Position numbers and translations under genes: made by a program
The notes under the pieces: model-generated
What the model saw: the letters and a program-made list of their open reading frames with translations, nothing else
Databases searched by the model: none
Told to the model about the DNA's origin: nothing
Part shown: positions 57,519-64,000 of the stretch, in pieces
How the letters are laid out: the number at the start of each line of letters is the position of its first letter
How positions within the stretch are numbered: position 1 is the stretch's first letter
DNA from: Vitrella brassicaformis
Lineage: Eukaryota > Sar > Vitrellaceae
Length of the DNA: 64,000 nt
NCBI GenBank assembly: GCA_001179505.1
Contig: CDMY01000228.1
Location: 1 to 64,000, forward strand
Direction: 5' to 3'

Positions 57519-60500
57519 ATGCGGCGGCGTCCACAGCGGATCACACCCCTGTTAGTGGTGGCCACCCTGCTCATATTTGTCCAGCCATCCATCTGGCGAG
57601 GCGTGCGTGGCGAGGTCGGCAGCAAGGAGGAGAGGCAGCGGGGCGGCCGACGTTCCAAAGAGAATGGCGGCGGCAAAGAGCTGCTCGAGAGGCGGGACAA
57701 CAAGAGGACCGAGGCGACCAAACACACAGCACAGCAGCCGACCGCTCCCACCAACAACGTGAGCAACCAGACACAACGGGCAGCTGCCGACGGTGGCGGG
57801 GGTGGGCGGAGTGCTGCCAACAGCACCAACAGCACCAACACCACTGCCAGCACCAACGCCACTGCTGCGAAGGCGCAAGAAGCAGCAGCAAAGAAGAAGG
57901 CGGGCATCGTTGCCGATGACGATGGCGGCAAGATATCGCTTGAGGCGGTGATCGACCCGCCCGGGGGAGACCAGAAGGCCGAGAAGATGGGCCACAGGGG
58001 CGGCCGGCTGTTCAACGGTCCCATTCTGGGAGGCCGCTTCGACGATGACGGGCCAGATGAGCCGGAGACCGCCGCGTACCAGGACGACTACTATGCTGAC
58101 ACAGACCCTGCCATGGATGTCGGGCACAAGTATGACAGCCACTACACATACGACGACACTCATCCCATGCTGCCCGACCACCACACGTCGCACAAGAAGA
58201 TCTACTCGACCACCGAGATGGACGCCTACTACCCCGACGAACACAAAGATGGCTTCGACGACTACGGCTACGACCACAAGATGGACCACCACACGGAGTG
58301 GGTGGAGGTGCCCGGCAAGCACCACAAGGGCAAGGAGCACGTCTACGAGGTCCATCCCAGCCCGGTCCGCAAGACGCCTCCGCCCCCTCCACCCATCCCA
58401 GAGGCCACACCGCCCCAAGAGAAGCCCACAAAGAAGCCGAAGCCCAGCGGGTCTGAGGAGATTCTGGAGCAGGCCCAGCCGGCGTGCTGCGTCGACGCTG
58501 AGATACGGCAGTACAATTGTCCGTTCGCTTGCTGTACGGTCAAGGACGGTCACTTCGCTGACAAGGACGTCTGGGACTGCGGACGGGTGGGCAGATGCCA
58601 TGGCAACACACACGCCACCAACACACACGACACACACATGTATGCGTTGGAATGTTTCAGATTCCGAACGAGCTGGATGCGGCCTTTGTGCGTCACGTGA
58701 TCCGGCTGACCGACCAGGTGCCCCAGTCCTTCAAGACCGACTCACAGCAGGTGGACATCACCGTCAGGGCCCTTCACGTCATCAACTCGCAAGATCCTTC
58801 CCTCACCGAAAACGGCACCAAACCGCAAGTGGGCTTCCTCCGCGCCGGCCTGCCATCGGGCGACCTCTGCGGACCAGCCGACGGCGAGGGCGAAGGGAAT
58901 GGACGGTCCCCACCCCCTGTGTGCCCCGAGCAGCTGTCGGCTATGCAGAAGGCATTTGCTCGTCTGCTGCCCCCCGACTCGCCCACCGCGACGCCCACGC
59001 AGCTGTGCAAGGCCTTCCTGGGCGGCAGCAGCTTCAAGCAGACGGACTTCGGCCTGGCCTCGACGGTGTTTTTGAACATCCAGCCGGCACCCACGAGCAA
59101 CGGAACCACCCCGACGGGCATGGCGGGAATGGCTGCCAGTGCTGAGCTGGCCATGATGGCTCATGCGTCTCCTTCCGACGTCACGGGCAATGATGGTGGC
59201 CACAACAGCACCGACGCGAGCAAAGACAGAAGCACAAACACGAGCGACGCGAGCAGCAAGCGGGAGTTGGCGGTGGTCCTTGACGGCGACAAGGCCATCT
59301 CGATGGCTGGGGTGCACGTCGGCCACAGCAAGCAGTACACCAAGAAGAAGATCCTCCCCGTCCGCGACAAACAAATCGGCGAACGCAAGATCCGCACCAC
59401 GCGCAGGGATCCGCCCAAGCCACGCGTGCCTGAGGGCGCACCCGAACCTGCCGACGATGAGCCGCCCGACGAGCCTTCCCCCAAGCCCACACCAGCAGCC
59501 GAGGAGGATGTGTTGAGTGATGTGATAGGGGAGGGGGAGCCCGAGGGGCCGTCGGTGCTCGTGGTGGAGCTGGGGGCTGCACTCATCTTCTTCGGCAGGT
59601 GAGTAGTGGACAACGCACAGAGAGGGGTGGAGGAGGAAGGAGGGAGAGACACGACGTATGTGTGTGTGTTGCGTCTGTCTGTCAGTGTGGCGACGGTGGT
59701 GGAGGGCCCCGTGAGCAACCAGGGAGTGCTGTACATGGACGAGGCACTCGACCGGCCGGGCTGTGTGACCCAGCTGGGGCCCAGCCCCTGCCGGGTGCCC
59801 TCCCTGTCGGCCTACGGCAGCATCATCGCCACCGAGCCCATCCGTGCGCTGTGGCTGCAGATCGGGGTGGGGGCGCTGTCACCCCCCACTCGTGAGGTGT
59901 GGGAGGGGGTGGTGGAGTGGGGCAACGACCTGCCCAAGAACCAGTTCAGCCAGATATCCTTCTTCGGTGACAGTGTCGTGCAGACCATCAGGCCAGGAAC
60001 GGCATTCTCATTTCGGTGAGAGGTTGGGCGGAGGGGAAGGTGCAGATTAGGCACCACTGCATGTGTGTGGGTGTGTTTGCGGTGTGTGTAGGAGGATATC
60101 ATTCCCCTTCAGTGACACCAACTCGACGAGTGTGGCGGTGCCGTCAGGTGGGCAGAGTGCGGGCCTCGTCATCTATGTGGATGTCTTCGACACTGACGGC
60201 TTCGTCGGATGCTGCGAAGGTGAGTGGGGGGCAGACACATGCAGACGTCGCACGACATGTGTGTGTACGCCTTTGTGTGTGTGTGTATGTGTGTGTGGTG
60301 CAGACGTGTTTGTGGACGCCGTGGCTCAGTTCGACGTCAGCGGAGTGCCGCTGCGTCTCGCGAGATACCACAATCTGCAGAAGGACATCGGCGAAAGAAT
60401 CGGGCCGGCCGTAAGCAAATATGATTGAAACGGAGAAGCGCTGCGGCACTCACCTCACCCACCGCGTTGTGTTTGCTCCACCCATTCCCCTACCAGATAT

Positions 60501-60940
60501 CAGAGCAGGTGGTGATACGTGGCGACGTGATCGTCACCGACCAGTCATTCGCTGGCCTACCAGCAACCATCCCATCCAGCAGAGTCCGGCTGGTATATGC
60601 GCTTGGCCACCACACACGCATCTGCCATGCCATGCCATTCTTACACACCTGCCTTGTGTGTCCTTGTGTGTCGTGTCAGACGAACGAGGAGCGTCCTCAG
60701 ATGATCGGCGGCCCCAACCGAGACATCTTGTATTTCCAGTGCCGGCAGACGTGCACCATCACGCAGCAGGCATTCGCCAACACGGGCGGCGGACAAAGCG
60801 CATTCGTCGAGGTCAGCAAAGAGGTCGCTCGGGAGAGGGGCACGGATCATGTGCCTGTCTCTTGCTCTCTCTCTGTGCGTGTGTGTGTGTGTGAGCAGAT
60901 AGCGCTTGATCTGCCTCGCGACAGGGTCGTGTTGGCATAG
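57519..60940 (+). CDS. Large secreted protein, unknown family
   Basis: Exon 1 (ATG 57519) begins with a signal peptide (ITPLLVVATLLIFVQPSIW) and a highly charged region. An Asn/Ser/Thr/Ala-rich stretch with many N-glycosylation sequons follows (NSTNSTNTTASTNATA, near 57820), then a His/Tyr/Asp-rich segment (about 58060-58300) and PACCVDAEIRQYNCPFACC, a Cys cluster. Exon 2 (from about 58661) continues with ELDAAFVRHVIRLTDQVPQS, further sequons and a Pro/Lys/Glu-rich linker. Small exons encode beta-like segments (VLVVELGAALIFFG, VVEGPVSNQGVLYMDEALDR, SQISFFGDSVVQTIRPGTAF, SAGLVIYVDVFDTDGFVGCC, DILYFQCRQTCTITQQAF). The gene ends TAG at 60938-60940, roughly 900 residues. This suggests a modular extracellular or cell-wall protein with a C-terminal beta-sandwich. 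I recognise no named domain. It starts head-to-head with the aminotransferase gene. Confidence 0.7.
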
Positions 60941-61878
60941 AGAGACATCAGGTGTCTTGTGGCACGTTGACGAATCGCAGGGATGGGGGGTACAGGCAGG
61001 CAGACATGGGGGGGGTACAGGCAGGCAGACACCTTCAGGCAGCATGACCCATGTATGTGTGTACATATGTGTGTACTGACTGCACTTTGTTGCTCTCCGT
61101 TGTGTGTACATCGATCGCTACGTGTGTACGTTTTTTCCCCACCCACCCATGGCCACCCAGTGAGTGCGTCCATGCCATGCGTGTGTCGAGGTCTGTGTGC
61201 ACTCTGTGTATATGGCGCTCTCCTTTACTTAGCTCTCCCCAAAGTGTGTATCTCTCTGCACACACACACTCACACGCACATACATCACATCTACACATTT
61301 GTCTGTCCACACTTCGGTAGCCAAGTGCATATGAATGAGTGCCTAAGGTGTGTGTAGTGCTCGCTTTCTGTAGTCAGGTTGCGTACTCGTCTAGGTTGGG
61401 TGGTTGGCTGGCCGCTACAGCTCACGAGGGCAGAACCTCAGTGTGAGCTCCCCAGCCCCGTTCACTAAGGCTTTGTAGTCAGGTTGGTTACATAGTTACG
61501 CACGAACTTATGTGTGTCAGTTTGTGTTGCAGACAGGGAGGTCATTAATTGTGGATGTGGACAGGGTGCGTGTTTCTATATATTGGTCGCCACGCCGTGT
61601 GTCCGTGTGCTTTCCCGTGATTTGTGTGTGAAGCAGGACAGCCATTTCTGGACACGCCGACATGATTCATCCATCGCACACGCCAAACTGACTGATATTC
61701 ATTGATATTGATTGAAAACACCAGAGGGTTGTCATTGTCACCCAGTCGACCACTCTCCCTCTCACACACACTCACTCTCTCTTTCGCTCTCTTGACAGAC
61801 CTCATACCATTACACACCCACACAGACCTCTCAGCAGAGTGTTCCTCATCTCTCCCATCCCATCCAGCGATTTTCTAT
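60941..61878. other. Intergenic region between convergent genes
   Basis: No gene identified. It contains two close copies of a 21-base block (gggggtacaggcaggcagac near 60986 and 61014), CA repeats (61258-61285) and many short low-complexity frames. Confidence 0.5.
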
Positions 61879-62501
61879 CTAGCCGCGTCCCCTCCCCCCT
61901 CTCCCCCCTCTGAACCCCGCCGCAGCAGCGCCCCTCTGCCGCATGGCCTGTGCCCTCCTCTGTGCGCCCAGTCCGAGTGCCCTGCCCCTGCCCTTGGGAC
62001 CCACAAACTTGAACATGGGTGCGTGCCGCAGCATGTCGGGCAGAATCAGGAAACGGATCTGGCTGCCGCGGATGTACAGTTGCTGCACACAGACAGGGTC
62101 ACACGGACACACAAACAAGGGGAGAGGGAGAGAGAGAGAGATGCGCATGAGGGTGGGTGCGTTCATCCTGTCGTGTGTGTGTGTGTACCTCGAGTTGTGA
62201 CGTCTTGCCGTCCTTGGCGGTGACTGTGATGGACTCGAGCATGATGTTCATGTTGTCCTCGGCATTTTGCTGCACATAGACACAACACACCCAGAGAGAG
62301 CACATGCATTCTGCTTGATCTGACTCTCAGCGTCTGTCGTCCGTGTGTGTGCGCATCTGTGTGTTGCCTAGGAAGGACATCGTGCATGGCCTGATCTCCC
62401 ACCAGAATGCCTCTGAAGAGCTCTCCCGATTTGGTCTCCACTGTCACGGTGTGTCCGAGCCCTTCGTACAGCACCTTGATGGGAATGCCGACCTGCGCCA
62501 T
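61879..62501 (-). CDS. SNRPD3: Small nuclear ribonucleoprotein SmD3
   Basis: Three exons are readable. Exon 1 (ATG 62501) encodes [20 protein letters not shown] and [10 protein letters not shown], the Sm1 motif. It is spliced at a GTGGGA donor to an exon giving [20 protein letters not shown], and then to [20 protein letters not shown], the Sm2 motif with the family-specific [14 protein letters not shown]. The C-terminus is a basic Arg/Gly tail ([13 protein letters not shown]) as in other SmD3 proteins, a target for arginine methylation, with a stop at 61879. Length is about 130 residues, typical for the family. SmD3 is one of seven Sm proteins that ring the Sm site of U1, U2, U4 and U5 snRNAs and is essential for splicing. 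This is fitting for an organism with such intron-dense genes. Confidence 0.95.
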
Positions 62502-62798
62502 CCTTCAACGAACCGCTGCGCACCTCAGAATCCCTTCCCTCCGCAGGCTCAGCTCGCAAACGGTGTTCGACGGCCTAGGACATTCCGTAAAACTGCTCTC
62601 GCGGCTCTGTCGCCCCTGCGTTATTCTTCCTCACGAGGCTCTGCACCGTATTGAAGTCTGACTTCTATGCGGTGCAAAGGCTCTGCCGCATCGAAGTCAG
62701 GCTTCAATGCGCTGGAGAGCCTCCTGAGTGGGAATGATGCAGGCGCGATAGAGCACGCCGGGACCGCTGCTACTGCGACCAGCCTGATGACGCAAAGA
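62502..62798. other. Upstream flank with imperfect inverted repeat
   Basis: Bases 62644-62672 and 62682-62706 form an imperfect inverted repeat, each half containing a self-complementary gaagtc-t/a-gacttc-like core. It lies between SmD3 and a possible small plus-strand gene. Confidence 0.55.
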
Positions 62799-63049
62799 TG
62801 AAACTGGGAAGCGTCTTCGTCCCGGTCGCGATTTGCTTCTCTATCTTGCAGGTGAGTCAGATGGCCACGCATCACAGTGCATTGTCCGCATCACATGCAG
62901 CTTCCATCTCATTTGCTTTGCCTCTGATCTGACGGCTGCGTTTGTGTCCTTTCAGTCTGTCTGCTTGTCTGCGGCGTCGCCATGTCAAGCACGGGCGGAG
63001 AGCGGCGGCTGGGAGGCGTCGGCAGTCGCAGGTCGACGATGACGAAGGC
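62798..63049 (+). CDS. Possible small secreted protein
   Basis: An ATG near 62798 opens KLGSVFVPVAICFSILQ, a plausible signal peptide, ending at a GTGAGT donor (about 62851). A CTTTCAG acceptor near 62957 joins in frame to SVCLSAASPCQARAESGG and a short Arg-rich end with a stop at about 63047-63049. The product would be under 60 residues. Another frame over the second exon, VDDDEGEAPEASFARCD then MKTLWLVLVSLAFTLHFD, is also open, and a longer spliced product using it is possible. No family recognised; it may not be a real gene. Confidence 0.3.
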
Positions 63050-63745
63050 GAGGCACCAGAGGCATCTTTCGCCCGATGCGACAGCTCAGTGATGAAGACA
63101 TTGTGGTTGGTGCTTGTCAGTCTGGCCTTCACCCTGCACTTCGACGACCTGCCGCTCGTCGAGCGCGTCGCATCCGACAACCTCAGTGTGGTGTGCTTCA
63201 ACTCTTCACAAGCCGACTCCCCCACCCCAACCACACAGAGGCGTATGCGCTCTACATGGCTGTGTGTGTACTGTGTGTGTGTGTGTCTTGGTCATCTGTG
63301 TGGGTGGTGGGAGGTAGGGGTGCATTATATACTGAGTTGTAGGTCTGTCTTGTGTGTCGGTCGTGGTCGTTCCTTCCTTCGATCATCGGAGGTATGGATG
63401 GCCAGAGTGTCTCTCTTGACTTAGTCGTGCGTGTGTCGGCTTGCCTGAATCAAAGGTGCTCGTTCTGCCCTGGCCACTGATCGCTTCTTGTCGCAACACA
63501 CATACCAGTAGAGTGACTTTTGTGTGTTGTGTGCGCATGCATTGGAGGGTTCATTTGGCGTCAATGAAGAACGTTCGGTTGTGATGTGGGCGAGCTGGCT
63601 TAGTGCGAGGGACGTATTGCATGCTCTGTGTCTCAGTCAGGGCTTTCTGTTGCCTGGGTGGACGACTGGCTGTGTGTGTGTGTGTGTGGGACTCGACTGG
63701 CTGCTGAACGGACAATGGCGCCTGCACGGAAGGTGTCAGTTGACA

Positions 63746-63778
<33 letters not shown>

Positions 63779-64000
63779 GGGCATCACAGCCGGTCTGGTC
63801 CACACGATGTGCAGTTAGCGCACCTGGTGGGCTGTGAAGATCCGCGAGCCATCATGGTCCGTGACTGCGTGGTGGTTCCTCACAGCTTACCACTTAGTCG
63901 GTGTGCCTGTGCCAAAAAGCCGAGCACTCACCTTCACACAAACACACACAACTTAACTACCAGAGACCGTCCCACATCTTCACCGCATCACCCCACCAAC
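63050..64000. other. Right-hand flank, no supported gene
   Basis: Low-complexity TG/CA-rich sequence with a (GACA)n run at 63750-63777 and TG repeats at 63671-63688. An open frame from about 63091 encoding a hydrophobic start (MKTLWLVLVSLAFTLHF) runs to 63424 but dissolves into TG-repeat translation. Confidence 0.45.

Noticed and set aside
57552-58637. 361-codon minus-strand open frame opposite the secreted protein
   Set aside because: It is antisense to an exon with a signal peptide and sequons. Its Val/Leu richness results from the His/Asp-rich sense strand.
61380-61500. Possible tRNA gene
   Set aside because: The sequence around gggcagaacctcagtgtgagc lacks a cloverleaf I could pair, with no A and B box spacing.

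Overview
The window is nuclear DNA of a eukaryote with intron-rich, compact genes. It contains cilium and flagellum genes (dynein light chain LC8, a DRC8/EFCAB2-like EF-hand protein, TMEM107, a FAM221-like protein). It also contains two genes whose products carry a signal peptide followed by a transit-like region, the leader type used by complex plastids: a bacterial-type isoleucyl-tRNA synthetase and a chlorophyll-binding LIL3-like protein. Together these suggest a photosynthetic alveolate of the chromerid type with a flagellate stage. Vitrella is my best guess, but no marker gene in the window proves it.

Layout. Through most of the window, genes alternate strand as close head-to-head pairs: 3950(-)/4163(+), 8087(-)/8276(+), 12522(-)/12636(+), 20288(-)/20335(+), 26653(-)/26873(+), 50972(-)/51065(+), 54159(-)/54245(+), 57337(-)/57519(+). 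0.6-8.1 kb: three membrane proteins of unknown function. 8.3-10.3 kb: GT71-like glycosyltransferase. 11.1-12.5 kb: FAM221 homologue. 12.6-15.4 kb: TRM6, the non-catalytic subunit of the tRNA m1A58 methyltransferase. 15.9-18.8 kb: ankyrin protein. 19.5-20.3 kb: secreted PEBP. 20.3-21.3 kb: unknown basic protein. 21.7-26.7 kb: organellar IleRS. 26.9-27.5 kb: LC8. 29.8-30.9 kb: proline/alanine-rich protein.

31-36.4 kb is different. It holds tandemly duplicated, broken coding remnants on the minus strand, one intact J-like protein gene, a segmental duplicate of the start of the proline-rich gene, and a 406-bp foldback element whose 174-bp arms are identical. 36.7-42.5 kb is a UPF1/IGHMBP2-type SF1 helicase. 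42.7-47.2 kb holds two tandem ankyrin units followed by a transmembrane, coiled-coil and damaged RING region, possibly one long gene. 47.8-50.0 kb: RNase H2 subunit B. 50.0-51.0 kb: LIL3-like protein. 51.1-53.1 kb: coiled-coil protein. 53.3-54.9 kb: divergent ciliary pair DRC8-like/TMEM107. 55.4-57.3 kb: PLP aminotransferase. 57.5-60.9 kb: large secreted protein. 61.9-62.5 kb: SmD3. The last 1.5 kb is mostly non-coding.

The most striking pattern is in the introns. Many carry a CA-rich tract just inside the 5' splice site and a TG-rich tract just before the 3' splice site of the same intron, so the two ends could base-pair. Exon borders below were read by eye from GT/GC...AG sites and reading-frame continuity. 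Outer gene limits are firmer than inner ones.
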